Shown: positions 1 through 12,446, counted from the stretch's first letter. The stretch: 50,672 nt of DNA from Gammaproteobacteria bacterium (GCA_029263725.1 JAJUFS010000005.1:1-50672), one strand, 5' to 3'. Notes: a model not told the origin generated them from the sequence alone. Program-made: numbers and translations.

Positions 1-597
1 ATCGCCGCGGTGGGATATTCGCTGGGCGGCAACGTGCTGCTGAAATGGCTGGGCGAAACCGGCGATGCCGGCTCGCTGTTCACCGCCGTCGCGGTATCCG
101 TGCCCTTCCGCCTCGAGGAGTGTTCCAGCGCCATCGAACGCGGCTTCGCGCGCATCTATCAATCGCATCTCCTGCGCCGCATGCGAGCCAGCACGCTGCG
201 CCGGCTGCATCTCATCCAGCAGGCGGGATTCAGTCCAAGGCTCGATCGCGTCAACACCTTCCGGCGTTTCGATGACGCGATCACCGCGCCCTTGCATGGC
301 TTCAGGAACGCGGAGGACTACTACGCGAAATGCAGCAGCATCGGTTTCCTCCGCCACATCCGCACGCCAACGCTGGTGCTGCATGCCCTCGACGATCCCT
401 TCATGACGCCGCGGGTGATTCCGTCCGAGGAAGATCTCTCGCCTGCGGTCACGCTCGAGCTCAGTTCGCATGGCGGGCACGTCGGTTTCGTTTCCGGACG
501 CTGGCCATGGAAGCCGCGTTACTGGCTGGAAGAAAGAATCATCGCCCATCTTCGCGATGCGCATGCCGGCACCACGGCGCGGCGTGAAGTCGCCTGA
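1..597 (+). CDS. alpha/beta hydrolase, YheT-like (5' truncated by window edge)
   Basis: Open frame from base 1; GYSLGGN nucleophile-elbow motif and C-terminal HALDDPF / SSHGGHVGF motifs typical of YheT-type hydrolases. Confidence 0.8.
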   Translation: MAAVGYSLGGNVLLKWLGETGDAGSLFTAVAVSVPFRLEECSSAIERGFARIYQSHLLRRMRASTLRRLHLIQQAGFSPRLDRVNTFRRFDDAITAPLHGFRNAEDYYAKCSSIGFLRHIRTPTLVLHALDDPFMTPRVIPSEEDLSPAVTLELSSHGGHVGFVSGRWPWKPRYWLEERIIAHLRDAHAGTTARREVA

Positions 598-613
598 AGA
601 TTGATCCGCAAAA

Positions 614-643
614 TGAAAAACCGGCCATCAGGCCGGTTTTTCA
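614..643. terminator. bidirectional intrinsic terminator
   Basis: tgaaaaaccggcc-atca-ggccggtttttca, perfect stem with A/T tracts on both sides, between convergent genes. Confidence 0.85.
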
Positions 644-663
644 TTCGTCGATGCGTGCCGGGA

Positions 664-2751
664 TCAGGCAGCGTCTACCGCCTTCATGCTGAGGCGGATG
701 CGGCCCTGCTTGTCGACCTCGAGCACCTTCACCTTGATCACATCGCCTTCCTTGAGCTTGTCGCTGACCTTCTCGACGCGCTCGTCGGAGATCTGCGAGA
801 TGTGCACCAGGCCATCGCGACCCGGCAGGATGGTGACGAACGCGCCGAAGTCCATCAGCTTCGCCACCTTGCCCTCGTAGATGCGGCCGACTTCCACGTC
901 CGCGGTGATCTCCTCGATCTTCTTCTTCGCGGCTTCGCCGGCGTTGCGATCAACGGAGGCGATCTTGATGGTGCCGTCATCCTGGATCTCGATCACCGCG
1001 CCGGTTTCGTCCTGGATGGCGCGCACGACCGCACCGCCCTTGCCGATGACGTCACGGATCTTGTCGACCTCGATCTTCATGGTGATGATGCGCGGCGCCC
1101 AGTCGGACATTTCCTGGCGCGGCTCGCTGATGACCTTGTTCATCTCTTCAAGGATGTGCAGCCGTGCTTCATGCGCCTGCGACAGCGCATCTTGCATGAT
1201 CTCGGGCGTGATGCCGGTGATCTTGATGTCCATCTGCAGGGCGGTGACGCCGCCGCGCGTACCCGCAACCTTGAAGTCCATGTCGCCGAGGTGATCCTCG
1301 TCGCCCATGATGTCGGTGAGCACGGCGTAACGGTTGCCTTCCTTCACCAGACCCATGGCGACACCCGCCACCGGCTCCTTGATCGGCACGCCGGCATCCA
1401 TCAGCGACAGCGAGGTGCCGCAGACGGAAGCCATCGAGCTGGAACCGTTGGATTCGGTGATCTCGGAAACGACGCGAACGACGTACGGATACTTGCTCAT
1501 GTCCGGCATCACGGCCTGGATGCCGCGCTTGGCCAGGCGGCCGTGGCCGATCTCGCGACGCTTCGGCGAACCGACGAAGCCGGTCTCGCCCACGCAGTAC
1601 GGCGGGACGTTGTAATGGAGCATGAACGGCTCCTTCCGCTCACCCTCGATGGCATCGATGATCTGGGCGTCGCGGCTGGTGCCGAGCGTGGTCACCACGA
1701 TGGCCTGGGTTTCTCCGCGGGTGAAGATCGCCGAACCATGGGTACGCGGCAGCACGCCGACCTTGATGTCGATGGGACGGACCGTGCGCGTGTCGCGACC
1801 GTCGATGCGCGGCTTGCCGGAGAGGATGCGCTCGCGCACCGTGCGGTACTCGAGATCATGGAAGGCGCCTTCGACGGCCTTGGCATCGAAGCGCGGCGTT
1901 TCGCCGCCGGCGAGTTCTTCCAGCACGCGCTCGCGGATCGCCGCCAGGCGGTCACGGCGTTCCTGCTTGTCGGAAATCTGGTAGGCGGCGTCCACGTCCT
2001 CGGCGCAGGCGGCCTTGACCGCATCTTCCAGCTCGGTGTTCACCGGGTCAGGCTGCCAGTCCCAGCGCGGCTTGCCCGCCTCCGCGGTCAGCTCCTTGAT
2101 GGCCTGGATCGCGACCTGCATCTGCTCGTGGCCGAACAGCACCGCGCCGAGCATGACGTCTTCCGGCAGGTACTTCGCTTCGGACTCCACCATCAGCACG
2201 CCGGACTCGGTGCCGGCAACGACGAGGTCAAGCTCGGATTCCGCCAGCTGCGAGTTGGTCGGGTTGAGAATGTAGTTGCCGTCACGGAAGCCGACGCGGG
2301 CGGCGCCCAGCGGCCCCTGGAAGGGAATGCCCGACAGCATCAGTGCGGCGGACGCGCCGAGCAGCGACGGGATGTCGGGATCGACTTCGGGGTTCATCGA
2401 CATCACGGTGGCGATGACCTGGACTTCGTTGCGGAAGCCTTCCGGGAACAGCGGACGGATCGGCCGGTCGATGAGGCGCGAGGTCAGCGTCTCCTTCTCC
2501 GACGGGCGGCCTTCGCGCTTGAAGAAACCGCCCGGAATGCGCCCGGCGGCATAAGTCTTTTCCTGGTAGTTGACCGTCAGCGGAAAGAAATCCTGGCCCG
2601 GGGTGGCGCTCTTGCGGCCGACCGCGGTGACCAGGACGACGGTGTCGTCCATGTTGACGAGCACTGCCGCGTCCGCCTGGCGGGCGATGGCACCTGTTTC
2701 AAAGGTGACGGTGTGATCTCCGAATTGGAAACTCTTCTTGATTGCTTGCAC
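664..2751 (-). CDS. pnp: polyribonucleotide nucleotidyltransferase
   Basis: 695 aa; RNase PH domains, KH ([18 protein letters not shown]) and S1 ([18 protein letters not shown]) motifs; rpsO-pnp synteny. Confidence 0.98.
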   Translation of the reverse strand: MQAIKKSFQFGDHTVTFETGAIARQADAAVLVNMDDTVVLVTAVGRKSATPGQDFFPLTVNYQEKTYAAGRIPGGFFKREGRPSEKETLTSRLIDRPIRPLFPEGFRNEVQVIATVMSMNPEVDPDIPSLLGASAALMLSGIPFQGPLGAARVGFRDGNYILNPTNSQLAESELDLVVAGTESGVLMVESEAKYLPEDVMLGAVLFGHEQMQVAIQAIKELTAEAGKPRWDWQPDPVNTELEDAVKAACAEDVDAAYQISDKQERRDRLAAIRERVLEELAGGETPRFDAKAVEGAFHDLEYRTVRERILSGKPRIDGRDTRTVRPIDIKVGVLPRTHGSAIFTRGETQAIVVTTLGTSRDAQIIDAIEGERKEPFMLHYNVPPYCVGETGFVGSPKRREIGHGRLAKRGIQAVMPDMSKYPYVVRVVSEITESNGSSSMASVCGTSLSLMDAGVPIKEPVAGVAMGLVKEGNRYAVLTDIMGDEDHLGDMDFKVAGTRGGVTALQMDIKITGITPEIMQDALSQAHEARLHILEEMNKVISEPRQEMSDWAPRIITMKIEVDKIRDVIGKGGAVVRAIQDETGAVIEIQDDGTIKIASVDRNAGEAAKKKIEEITADVEVGRIYEGKVAKLMDFGAFVTILPGRDGLVHISQISDERVEKVSDKLKEGDVIKVKVLEVDKQGRIRLSMKAVDAA

Positions 2752-2791
2752 GTCTACTCTCTCTTCTTGACTCTCTTCGGAACCGAGACCC

Positions 2792-2809
2792 CCGGCGGCC
2801 CTCCGCCGG
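2792..2809 (-). promoter_or_regulatory. hairpin in pnp leader
   Basis: ccggcgg-ccct-ccgccgg, 7-bp perfect stem with 4-nt loop upstream of pnp. Confidence 0.45.
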
Positions 2810-2832
2810 CGGCATTGTCAGGACGCAAAAAC

Positions 2833-2865
2833 GAAGAAACCGGAACCTTTCAGTCCGGTTTCTTC
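2833..2865 (-). terminator. rpsO-pnp intergenic terminator/processing hairpin
   Basis: 12-bp perfect stem gaagaaaccgga/tccggtttcttc with 9-nt loop; minus strand continues CGTTTTTGCG. Confidence 0.75.
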
Positions 2866-2902
2866 CTCTGCGCTGAATTCTCCTCCGCGAGGCGTGGCCG
2901 CC

Positions 2903-3172
2903 TCAGCGGCGCAGCCCCAACCGTTCGATCAGCTGCTGGTAACGGTCGCGATTCTTGCTCTTGAGGTAGTCCAGCAGCTTGCGGCGCTGATTGACCAGCT
3001 TCAGCAGGCCACGACGGGAGTGATGGTCGGCCTTGTGCTGGTTGAAGTGCTCGGTCAGCTCGCTGATGCGGGCGGACAGCAGCGCCACCTGGACTTCCGG
3101 CGAACCGGTGTCGCCTTCGCCGGTCCGGTACTCGGCAATGATTTCGCGTTTCTTTTCTACGGTCAGAGGCAT
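2903..3172 (-). CDS. rpsO: 30S ribosomal protein S15
   Basis: 89 aa; [39 protein letters not shown] signature. Confidence 0.99.
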   Translation of the reverse strand: MPLTVEKKREIIAEYRTGEGDTGSPEVQVALLSARISELTEHFNQHKADHHSRRGLLKLVNQRRKLLDYLKSKNRDRYQQLIERLGLRR

Positions 3173-3196
3173 TCTAATGATCCTGTTGATTTACCA

Positions 3197-3219
3197 GGGG
3201 CCCGACTACGCAAAGCCCC
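3197..3219 (-). promoter_or_regulatory. rpsO leader hairpin (candidate S15 autoregulatory leader)
   Basis: Minus strand GGGGC-(13 nt)-GCCCC just downstream of the predicted promoter; position is typical for an S15 leader, but the fold was not computed. Confidence 0.35.
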
Positions 3220-3234
3220 GAGAATGAGCGCGGT

Positions 3235-3263
3235 ATTGTAGCCGCGCGACTTGTGCCGAACAA
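3235..3263 (-). promoter_or_regulatory. sigma70-like promoter for rpsO-pnp
   Basis: Minus strand TTGTTC-N17-TACAAT upstream of rpsO. Confidence 0.55.
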
Positions 3264-3291
3264 GCGGGAAAATTCAAGAAAAATTAACCAC

Positions 3292-4215
3292 CTATCCCGC
3301 CGCCAGCAGGCGTTTCGGCGCAATCCGGCCGTCATCGGCGACTTCGCCGATGCCGAGGAACTGCCCCGTATCGGAATACAGCCGCACGTGGCCCTCGGTG
3401 GGCGAGCGCGGCACCAGCACGGGCTGGCCGCGCCTGACATAAAACGTCATGTCGGCATCGAGACGCACCAGCGGCCAGTCGGCCACCGCGCTGTCGACGG
3501 GCTCCAGCAAGGCATCCAGTGCCTCCAGGCCGCCCTGTTCCTTCTTCGCTTCCAGCTCTTCGAGCGTGTACATCGGAAGCTTTTCGTACGGCCCGACGCC
3601 AAGGCGGCGCAGTTCGGTGACATGCCCGACGGTGCCCAGCGCGGCGGCGATATCCTCGACGAGCGTGCGGACGTAGGTGCCCTTGGAACAGCGCACCGAC
3701 AGGGTCAGGCTGTCCGGTCCCAGCGCCTCCAGCGTCAGCGAGAAGATGCGCACCTGGCGCGGCTCGCGCTCAACGGCCCCGCCCTCCCGGGCGATCTCGT
3801 AAAGGCGGCGGCCCTGGTGCTTCAGCGCCGAGTACATCGGCGGCACCTGGGAGATCTGCCCGACGAAGCCCTGCAGCACCTCGCGCACCCTGGCTTCATC
3901 CAGTGCGGGCACGTCGGCGGTGGCGATGATCTCGCCGTCGGAATCGGCGGTGTCGGTGCGTTCGCCGAGCTTGCCGGTGACGCGGTAATGCTTGTCGGCG
4001 TCGAGCAGGAAGCCGGAAACCTTGGTGGCCTCGCCGAAGCACAACGGCAGCATGCCGGTCGCCAGCGGGTCCAGGCTGCCGGTATGACCCGCCTTGGCGG
4101 CGTCGAACAGGCGGCGAACCTGCTGCAAGGCGCGGTTGGAGGTGACGCCACGCGCCTTGTCGAGCAGGAGCACGCCGTCCACCGGCCGCCCCTTGCGCCT
4201 GCCGTGTCGCGCCAT
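3292..4215 (-). CDS. truB: tRNA pseudouridine(55) synthase
   Basis: 307 aa; [42 protein letters not shown]. Confidence 0.98.
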   Translation of the reverse strand: MARHGRRKGRPVDGVLLLDKARGVTSNRALQQVRRLFDAAKAGHTGSLDPLATGMLPLCFGEATKVSGFLLDADKHYRVTGKLGERTDTADSDGEIIATADVPALDEARVREVLQGFVGQISQVPPMYSALKHQGRRLYEIAREGGAVEREPRQVRIFSLTLEALGPDSLTLSVRCSKGTYVRTLVEDIAAALGTVGHVTELRRLGVGPYEKLPMYTLEELEAKKEQGGLEALDALLEPVDSAVADWPLVRLDADMTFYVRRGQPVLVPRSPTEGHVRLYSDTGQFLGIGEVADDGRIAPKRLLAAG

Positions 4216-4601
4216 TACTGGCCCTCGCCTTCGTCGCCACCCTGGCGGTCGCGCTCGCGTGCCCGGGCGATCAGCTCGTCCATGCGCATGCCTTCGGCAA
4301 TGCTCCGGTCATGCAGGAACTTCAGCTCCGGCACATGCCGCAGCCGCATCACCCTGCCAAGCTCGCGGCGCAGGAAACCGGCGCTGCGATCCAGCGCCTG
4401 CTGGGTGAGCGCGAGCTGCTCGGCGGAATCATCGAGCTGGCTGAAGTAGACGCGCGCGTAGCTGATGTCGCGGGTGACCTCCACGTCGGTGATGGTCACC
4501 TGCTGCAGGCGCGGGTCCTTCGACGCGTGCCGCAGCAGCTCGGCGAGCTCGCGCCGCAGCTGCTCGGCCACGCGGGTACTGCGTGAATATTCCCTGGGCA
4601 T
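4215..4601 (-). CDS. rbfA: 30S ribosome-binding factor A
   Basis: [25 protein letters not shown]; start set at 4601 (ORF track extends further upstream); TAATG overlaps on both sides. Confidence 0.95.
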   Translation of the reverse strand: MPREYSRSTRVAEQLRRELAELLRHASKDPRLQQVTITDVEVTRDISYARVYFSQLDDSAEQLALTQQALDRSAGFLRRELGRVMRLRHVPELKFLHDRSIAEGMRMDELIARARERDRQGGDEGEGQ

Positions 4602-7123
4602 TACAAGGTCCGCTGCACCTGGATGCGTTCGTAGCACTCGATCTGGTCGCCGACCTTGACGTCGTTGTAGTCCTTGACGCCGATGCCGCACTCGGTGCCG
4701 GCACGCACCTCGTTGACGTCATCCTTGAAGCGGCGCAGCGACTCCAGCGAGCCCTCGAAGATGACCACGTTGTCGCGCAGGACGCGGATCGGGTTGTTGC
4801 GTCGAACCGTGCCCTCGACGACAAGGCAGCCGGCGATCTGGCCGATCTTCGGCGCCTTGAACACCTCGCGCACTTCCGCAAGACCGATGATCTCCTCGCG
4901 GGTCTCCGGGGAGAGCATGCCCGAGAGCGCCTGCTTGACCTCGTCGATGGCGTCGTAGATGACCGAGTAGTAGTGCACGTCCACGCCGGTCTCGTCGATC
5001 TGCCGGCGGGCGGCACCATCGGCACGCACGTTGAACCCGATGATCACCGCCTGCGAGGCGGCGGCGAGGTTCACGTCGGACTCGGTGATGCCGCCGACGC
5101 CGGAGGCGATCACCTTCACCTTCACCTCGTCGGTGCCCAGCTTGGTGAGCGAATCCGACAGCGCTTCCACCGAGCCCTGCACGTCGGCCTTGACGACGAG
5201 GTTGAGGATCTTGGCCTCGCCCTCCTCCATCTGGCTGAACATGTTCTCGAGCTTGGCGGACTGCTGGCGGGCGAGCTTCACCTCGCGCAGCTTGCCCTGG
5301 CGGTACAGCGCGACTTCGCGCGCCTTGCGCTCATCGGAAACCACGATGGCCTCGTCACCCGCGGCGGGAACGCCGGAAAGTCCGAGCACCTGCGCCGGCA
5401 TGGACGGACCGACCTCGTCGATCTGCTTGCCGGACTCGTTGAACATGGCACGGATGCGGCCGTACTCCTGGCCGGCGAGCAGGATGTCGCCCTTCCGCAG
5501 CGTGCCCTTCTGCACCAGGACGGTGGCCACCGGGCCGCGACCCTTCTCCAGCGAGGACTCGACGACTACGCCCGCGGCCGGGCCGTCGGCAACCGCCTTG
5601 AGCTCGAGCACTTCGGCCTGCAGCAGGATGGACTCCAGCAGCTGGTCGATGCCCGCGCCGGTCTTCGCGGAGACGTGCACGAACATCGTGTCGCCGCCCC
5701 ACTCTTCCGAGATCACGTCGTGCTGCGAAAGCTCGTTCTTGACGCGATCCGGATCGGCTTCGGGCTTGTCGATCTTGTTCACGGCAACCACGATCGGCAC
5801 GCCGGCTGCCCTGGCGTGCTGGATGGCCTCGATGGTCTGCGGCATGACGCCGTCATCGGCCGCAACGACCAGCACGACAATGTCGGTGATCTGCGCGCCG
5901 CGGGCGCGCATCGCGGTGAACGCGGCGTGACCCGGCGTATCCAGGAAGCTGATCGTGCCGCGATCCGTCTCGACGTGGTACGCGCCGATGTGCTGGGTGA
6001 TGCCGCCGGCTTCGCCCGCGGCCACCTTGGTGCGGCGGATGTAGTCGAGCAGCGAGGTCTTGCCGTGGTCGACGTGACCCATGATGGTGACCACCGGCGG
6101 ACGCGGCACGGCTTCACCCGCACCGGCGCCTTCGGCAATCACCTGCTCCTCGAGCTCGTTCTCGCGCAGCAGCTTGGCGGTGTGGCCCATTTCCTCCACG
6201 ACCAGCTGCGCGGTCTCCTGGTCAAGAACCTGGTTGATGGTCGCCATCACGCCCATGTTCATCATGGTGCGGATCAGCTCGGTGGCCTTGACCGCCATCT
6301 TGTTGGCGAGCTCGGCGACCGTGATGGTTTCCGGAATGCTGACTTCGCGCTTGACCGGCTGCGCCGGCATCTCGAAGCCGTGCTGCGCCTCCATGCCGCC
6401 GCCACGGCGCGGCCGCGGCGCCTTCTTGCCCGCCGTGCGCCGGCCGCTCTTGCCGGCCGTGACGTGCAATTCCTGGCGGCCGTAACGGGTCGGCGCGGCC
6501 TTGCCACGCTGTTGCTTGCGCTCGTCTTCCAGCGCCTGCTTGCGCGCTTCCTCTTCGGCACGGCGGCGCTCTTCCTCTTCGCGGCGCGCCCGTTCCTCTT
6601 CCTCGCGCTTGAGGCGCTCTTCCTCTTCCTTCTGGCGGCGCTCGTCCTCGTCGCGCTTGCGGGACGCTTCCTCCTCCTCGCGCTGCTTGCGCGTGACCGC
6701 CTCTTCCTGCTGCTGGCGAGCGCGCTCCTCCGCTTCCTGCTGGGCGCGCAGGGCGGCTTCCTCGGCCTCGCGCTTCGCCTGTTCTTCCGCCTTGCGCGCG
6801 GCTTCCTGCTCCTCGAGCACGCTGCGCTTGACGTAGGTGCGCTTCTTGCGCACTTCCACGCTGACGGTCTTGGCCTTGCCCTGCCCGGCACCGAGCTTCA
6901 GCTCAGTGACACTGCGGCGCTTCAGGGTGATCTTGCGACCCTCGCCTGCCTCGTCGCGGCCATGGCTGCGACGCAGGTAGGTGAGCAGTTCCATCTTCTG
7001 CTCGTCATTGATCATGTCGTCCGCGGAGCGGACATCGATCCCGGCCTCGCCGAGCTGCGCAAGCAGGCGTTCCACGGGAACGTTAAGCACCTCGGCAAAT
7101 TGTTTTACTGTTACTTCGGCCAT
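4601..7123 (-). CDS. infB: translation initiation factor IF-2
   Basis: 840 aa; N-terminal IF2 domain, charged linker, GTPase motifs [44 protein letters not shown]. Confidence 0.99.
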   Translation of the reverse strand: MAEVTVKQFAEVLNVPVERLLAQLGEAGIDVRSADDMINDEQKMELLTYLRRSHGRDEAGEGRKITLKRRSVTELKLGAGQGKAKTVSVEVRKKRTYVKRSVLEEQEAARKAEEQAKREAEEAALRAQQEAEERARQQQEEAVTRKQREEEEASRKRDEDERRQKEEEERLKREEEERARREEEERRRAEEEARKQALEDERKQQRGKAAPTRYGRQELHVTAGKSGRRTAGKKAPRPRRGGGMEAQHGFEMPAQPVKREVSIPETITVAELANKMAVKATELIRTMMNMGVMATINQVLDQETAQLVVEEMGHTAKLLRENELEEQVIAEGAGAGEAVPRPPVVTIMGHVDHGKTSLLDYIRRTKVAAGEAGGITQHIGAYHVETDRGTISFLDTPGHAAFTAMRARGAQITDIVVLVVAADDGVMPQTIEAIQHARAAGVPIVVAVNKIDKPEADPDRVKNELSQHDVISEEWGGDTMFVHVSAKTGAGIDQLLESILLQAEVLELKAVADGPAAGVVVESSLEKGRGPVATVLVQKGTLRKGDILLAGQEYGRIRAMFNESGKQIDEVGPSMPAQVLGLSGVPAAGDEAIVVSDERKAREVALYRQGKLREVKLARQQSAKLENMFSQMEEGEAKILNLVVKADVQGSVEALSDSLTKLGTDEVKVKVIASGVGGITESDVNLAAASQAVIIGFNVRADGAARRQIDETGVDVHYYSVIYDAIDEVKQALSGMLSPETREEIIGLAEVREVFKAPKIGQIAGCLVVEGTVRRNNPIRVLRDNVVIFEGSLESLRRFKDDVNEVRAGTECGIGVKDYNDVKVGDQIECYERIQVQRTL

Positions 7124-7148
7124 CTAATTCCCTCCTCGAAGGTCGGGT

Positions 7149-8642
<1,494 letters not shown>

Positions 8643-8685
8643 GGCTGTCAGTTCCCGACGATCAATGCGTATAAAGATTGCAGGC

Positions 8686-9141
8686 TCAGAATTCGGGCAC
8701 GATGCGTGCACGCTTCAGGGAAGCGATGTCCACGCTCACGCTTTCCCCTTCCACGTCCAGCTCGATGCGTTCGCCCTCGGCCGCCAGCAGCGTGCCGGCG
8801 AAGCGCCAGCGCCTGTCCTCGCGCGGCGCCAGCAGTTCCAGCTTCACCTTCTGGCCGACGGCGGCGGCAAAGTGCGCCGGCGTCCGCAGCGGGCGGTCCA
8901 GCCCGGGCGACGACACCTCGAGGTTGTACTGGCCCGGCATGGGGTCCTCGACGTCCAGCACGCCGCTCACCTGGTGGCTGACGCGCTCGCAATCGTCCAG
9001 CCCGACGCCGCCCGGCTTGTCGATGTAGATGCGCACCAGGCCGTTTGCCGCGTGCGCGCGCGCCTCCAGCTCGACCAGCTCGTAGCCCATGGCTTCGATG
9101 GTCGGCTCCAGCAGCGTGATCAGGTCTTCTCTGATGCTCAT
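8686..9141 (-). CDS. rimP: ribosome maturation factor RimP
   Basis: 151 aa; [45 protein letters not shown]; upstream of nusA. Confidence 0.96.
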   Translation of the reverse strand: MSIREDLITLLEPTIEAMGYELVELEARAHAANGLVRIYIDKPGGVGLDDCERVSHQVSGVLDVEDPMPGQYNLEVSSPGLDRPLRTPAHFAAAVGQKVKLELLAPREDRRWRFAGTLLAAEGERIELDVEGESVSVDIASLKRARIVPEF

Positions 9142-9150
9142 TTCTGCAAA

Positions 9151-9173
9151 TAAAAAATGGGCCTGCGGCCCAT
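9151..9173 (-). terminator. intrinsic terminator (third, proximal to rimP)
   Basis: Minus strand ATGGGCC-GCA-GGCCCAT-TTTTTA. Confidence 0.85.
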
Positions 9174-9177
9174 CCTG

Positions 9178-9202
9178 TAAAAAACCCTCTTCCGGGAGGG
9201 TT
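9178..9202 (-). terminator. intrinsic terminator (second)
   Basis: Minus strand AAACCCTC-CCGGAA-GAGGGTTTTTTA. Confidence 0.8.
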
Positions 9203-9256
9203 TGTTGAAGTCGTCCTGCCGGTTCCGCAGATGCCGGCGCCGCAAACGGACAAACG

Positions 9257-9278
9257 AAAAAGCCCCGATCATCGGGGC
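9257..9278 (-). terminator. intrinsic terminator (first, distal to rimP)
   Basis: Minus strand GCCCCGAT-G-ATCGGGGC-TTTTT. Confidence 0.8.
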
Positions 9279-9305
9279 CTGTTCATCACTGTCCTGCAGT
9301 GTAGT

Positions 9306-9382
9306 TGGTAGCGGGGGCAGGATTTGAACCTGCGACCTTCGGGTTATGAGCCCGACGAGCTGCCAGACTGCTCCACCCCGCA
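9306..9382 (-). tRNA. metY: initiator tRNA-fMet (CAT)
   Basis: 77 nt TGCGGGGTGGAGCAGTCTGGCAGCTCGTCGGGCTCATAACCCGA...CCTGCCCCCGCTACCA; three consecutive G:C pairs in the anticodon stem; encoded CCA; metY-rimP-nusA synteny. Confidence 0.95.
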
Positions 9383-9396
9383 CCCGACGAGGCGGC

Positions 9397-9426
9397 ATTC
9401 TATATGAACGCCGCGCACCTTTTCAA
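9397..9426 (-). promoter_or_regulatory. promoter for tRNA-fMet / rimP-nusA operon
   Basis: Minus strand TTGAAA-N18-TAGAAT (or TATAGA at N16) with a GC-rich discriminator directly upstream of the tRNA. Confidence 0.6.
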
Positions 9427-9443
9427 GGAAAGCCGGAAATTAA

Positions 9444-10886
9444 TCAGCCGATGGCCGCAACACACAGGCTCATCAGCGTGCCGGGGAAAACACCCAGCAG
9501 CAGGATGAGGCCGGCATTCACGCTCATCACCGTCCTGGCGTCGGCCGCGGCCTGCAGCCTGAGCAGCTCGCCCGCGGGCTCGTCGAAGTACATGACCTTG
9601 ACCACGCGCAGGTAGTAGTAGGCGCTCACCACCGAGAAGATCACCGCCGCCACGGCCAGCCACAGGTAACCCGCGTCCAGCGCCGCCCAGATGACCGCGA
9701 ACTTCGCGTAGAAGCCCACGAACGGCGGCACGCCGGCCATGCCGAACATCACGAACAGCATCATCAGCGCGAACCACGGGCTGCGGCGGTTCAGGCCGGC
9801 GAAGTCGTCGATCCGGTCCGCCTCGAAGCCGGCGCGGGCCAGCAGCAGGATCATGCCGAAGCCGGCGGTGGCCATGATCACGTAGGTGATCGCGTAATAC
9901 ATCGCCGCCTGGTAACCCTGCTCCGTGCCGGCGAGGATGCCGAGCAGCAGGAAGCCGACGTGCGAGATGGTCGAGTACGCCAGCATGCGCTTCAGGCTGC
10001 TCTGGGCGATCGCGACGATCGCGCCGATGCCCATGGACAGCAGCGCCAGTCCCGCCAGCAGCGGCTGCCAGGCGTCGTGCAGGTCCTGCATGCCATCGAC
10101 CAGCAGGCGCATGAACAGCGCGAAGGACGCCAGCTTCGGCGCGGAGCCGATGAACACGGTGACCGCGGTCGGCGCGCCGTCGTAGACGTCCGGAATCCAC
10201 ATGTGGAACGGCACCGCGCCCAGCTTGAAGGCCAGCCCCGCCACAACGAAGCCGAGCGCCATCACGAGGCCGGCGTTGAGATCGGCCGATGCCGTCCAGC
10301 GCGCGAGCTCGGCGATGTCCAGCGTGCCGCTCATGCCGTACAGCAGCGACATGCCGTACAGCAGCAGGCCGGAGGCGAATGCACCGAGCACGAAGTACTT
10401 CATGCCCGCCTCGCTCGCCACCCCGTCGTTGCGGCGCAGCGCCACCAGCGCATAGATGCTGAGCGACTGCAGCTCCAGGCCGAGGTAGAGGCTGACGAAG
10501 TTGCTGCCGGAGATCATCACCATGATGCCGAGCAGCGCAGTCAGCATGAGCACGTAGTACTCGCCCTGGTAGATCTCGCGGCTCTTCAGGTAGTCCTGCG
10601 AGTAGATGAGCACCACCGCCGTGGCCGCCACCGCGACCAGCTTGAGCACGCGGGCCATGGTGTCGGCGACGTACATGCCGCCGAAGGTGGTCACCGCCGG
10701 ATCGCCCATCTGGCCGCCGAGCAGCCAGGCCGTGCCGGCCAGCGCGCCGAGCGTCAGCCAGTGGGTCCAGATGCGGCGCGACTCGTCGAAGAACAGGTCG
10801 GCGATGAGAATGATGCAGGCCATGCCGAGCAGGAAGATCTCGGGCAGCACCGGCCACATGTCAGGCGTTGAGAATGTCATTTCCAT
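9444..10886 (-). CDS. nuoN: NADH-quinone oxidoreductase subunit N
   Basis: 480 aa, polytopic membrane protein, proton-pumping antiporter-like family; last nuo gene. Confidence 0.96.
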   Translation of the reverse strand: MEMTFSTPDMWPVLPEIFLLGMACIILIADLFFDESRRIWTHWLTLGALAGTAWLLGGQMGDPAVTTFGGMYVADTMARVLKLVAVAATAVVLIYSQDYLKSREIYQGEYYVLMLTALLGIMVMISGSNFVSLYLGLELQSLSIYALVALRRNDGVASEAGMKYFVLGAFASGLLLYGMSLLYGMSGTLDIAELARWTASADLNAGLVMALGFVVAGLAFKLGAVPFHMWIPDVYDGAPTAVTVFIGSAPKLASFALFMRLLVDGMQDLHDAWQPLLAGLALLSMGIGAIVAIAQSSLKRMLAYSTISHVGFLLLGILAGTEQGYQAAMYYAITYVIMATAGFGMILLLARAGFEADRIDDFAGLNRRSPWFALMMLFVMFGMAGVPPFVGFYAKFAVIWAALDAGYLWLAVAAVIFSVVSAYYYLRVVKVMYFDEPAGELLRLQAAADARTVMSVNAGLILLLGVFPGTLMSLCVAAIG

Positions 10887-10903
10887 TGTTCGAATACCTG
10901 CCC

Positions 10904-12421
10904 TTACAGCTTGGACTGCATGACGTGTTCAACGAGATTGGTGACGGTGGACTCCATCACCTCGACCAGCGGAGCGGGCCACAGGCCGAGCAGCAGCACT
11001 GCAATCGCGAGCAGCGCGAGGATCAGGAATTCGCGCGCGTTGATGTCCTTCAGCGCCGCGACGTTGTCGTTGGCGACCTCGCCGTAGAGCACCCGCTTCA
11101 CCAGCCACAGCGTGTAGGCCGCGCCCAGGATCAGCGTGATGGCGGCGAAGAAGGCGATCCAGAAGCTGGCCTTGAACGAAGCCAGGATCACCATGAACTC
11201 GCCGACGAAGCCGGACGTGCCCGGCAGGCCGGAGTTCGCCATCGCGAACAGCACCATGAAGGCGGCGAACTTCGGCATGGTGTTGGCGACGCCGCCGTAG
11301 GCGGAAATCTCGCGGCTGTGGACGCGGTCATAAAGCACGCCCACGCACAGGAACATCGCGCCGGAGATGAAGCCGTGCGAGATCATCTGCACCATGCTGC
11401 CCTGCATGCCCAGCACCGCGCCGTTGAGCGAGCCGCTGTTCTCCAGGATCAGGAACGGCAGGAACATGCCGAGCGTGACGAAGCCCATGTGGGCGATCGA
11501 GGAATAGGCGATCAGCTTCTTCATGTCCTGCTGGACCAGCGCCACGAAGCCGATGTACACCACCGCGATCAGCGACAGCACCACGACCAGCATGTCGAGC
11601 GTGCTGGCAGCGTCCGGGGTGATCGGCAGCGCAAAGCGCAGGAAGCCGTAGCCGCCGAGCTTCAGCATGATCGCCGCCAGGATCACCGAGCCGCCGGTCG
11701 GCGCCTCGACGTGCGCGTCCGGCAACCAGGTGTGCACCGGCCACATCGGGATCTTCACCGCGAAGGCGGCGAAGAACGCCAGGAAGATCAGGATCTGCTC
11801 GGTGAGCCCCAGCGGCATCTCGTGCATGTCGAGGATGCTGAAGCTGCCGTCGAGCTTCATGTACATGTAGATGAAGGCCACCAGCATCAGCATCGAGCCG
11901 AGGAAGGTGTACAGGAAGAACTTCATCGTCGCGTAAACGCGCCGCGGTCCGCCCCAGATGCCGATGATCAGGAACATCGGGATCAGCATCGCTTCCCAGA
12001 AGACGTAGAACAGCATGCCGTCGAGCGCGGCGAACACGCCGTTCATCAGCCCTTCCATGATCAGGAAGGCCGCGAAGTACTGCGCCACCCTATCCTGGAT
12101 GACCTCCCAGCCGGCGATCACCACCAGCAGGGTCATGAATGTCGTCAGCACGATCAGCGGCATGGCGATGCCGTCGACGCCGAGGTGGTAGTTGACGTTC
12201 AGCGCCTCGATCCAGGGCGCGAACTCCACGAACTGCATGGCGGCGGTGCCGGACTCGAAGTTGGTATACAGCGGAATGCTGAACAGGAAGGCCAGCAGCG
12301 CGATCGCCAGCGACAGCCAGCGCACCGCCCCGTCCCCCGCCTTCGACGCGAACAGCACCGCCACACCGCCCAGGATGGGCAGCCAGATCAACAGGCTCAG
12401 CAATGGAAGCTCGTTAAACAT
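10904..12421 (-). CDS. nuoM: NADH-quinone oxidoreductase subunit M
   Basis: 505 aa; FFLYTFLGSMLMLVAFIYMY, PMWPVHTWLPDAHVEAPTGGSVILAAIMLKLGGYG. Confidence 0.98.
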   Translation of the reverse strand: MFNELPLLSLLIWLPILGGVAVLFASKAGDGAVRWLSLAIALLAFLFSIPLYTNFESGTAAMQFVEFAPWIEALNVNYHLGVDGIAMPLIVLTTFMTLLVVIAGWEVIQDRVAQYFAAFLIMEGLMNGVFAALDGMLFYVFWEAMLIPMFLIIGIWGGPRRVYATMKFFLYTFLGSMLMLVAFIYMYMKLDGSFSILDMHEMPLGLTEQILIFLAFFAAFAVKIPMWPVHTWLPDAHVEAPTGGSVILAAIMLKLGGYGFLRFALPITPDAASTLDMLVVVLSLIAVVYIGFVALVQQDMKKLIAYSSIAHMGFVTLGMFLPFLILENSGSLNGAVLGMQGSMVQMISHGFISGAMFLCVGVLYDRVHSREISAYGGVANTMPKFAAFMVLFAMANSGLPGTSGFVGEFMVILASFKASFWIAFFAAITLILGAAYTLWLVKRVLYGEVANDNVAALKDINAREFLILALLAIAVLLLGLWPAPLVEVMESTVTNLVEHVMQSKL

Positions 12422-12446
12422 TCCCAGTCCTTGTTCTGTCTCTAGG

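Noticed and set aside
601-2964. 787-aa plus-strand ORF
   Set aside because: Entirely antisense to pnp; His/Asp/Arg-rich composition with no recognisable domain, typical of spurious antisense frames in high-GC DNA.
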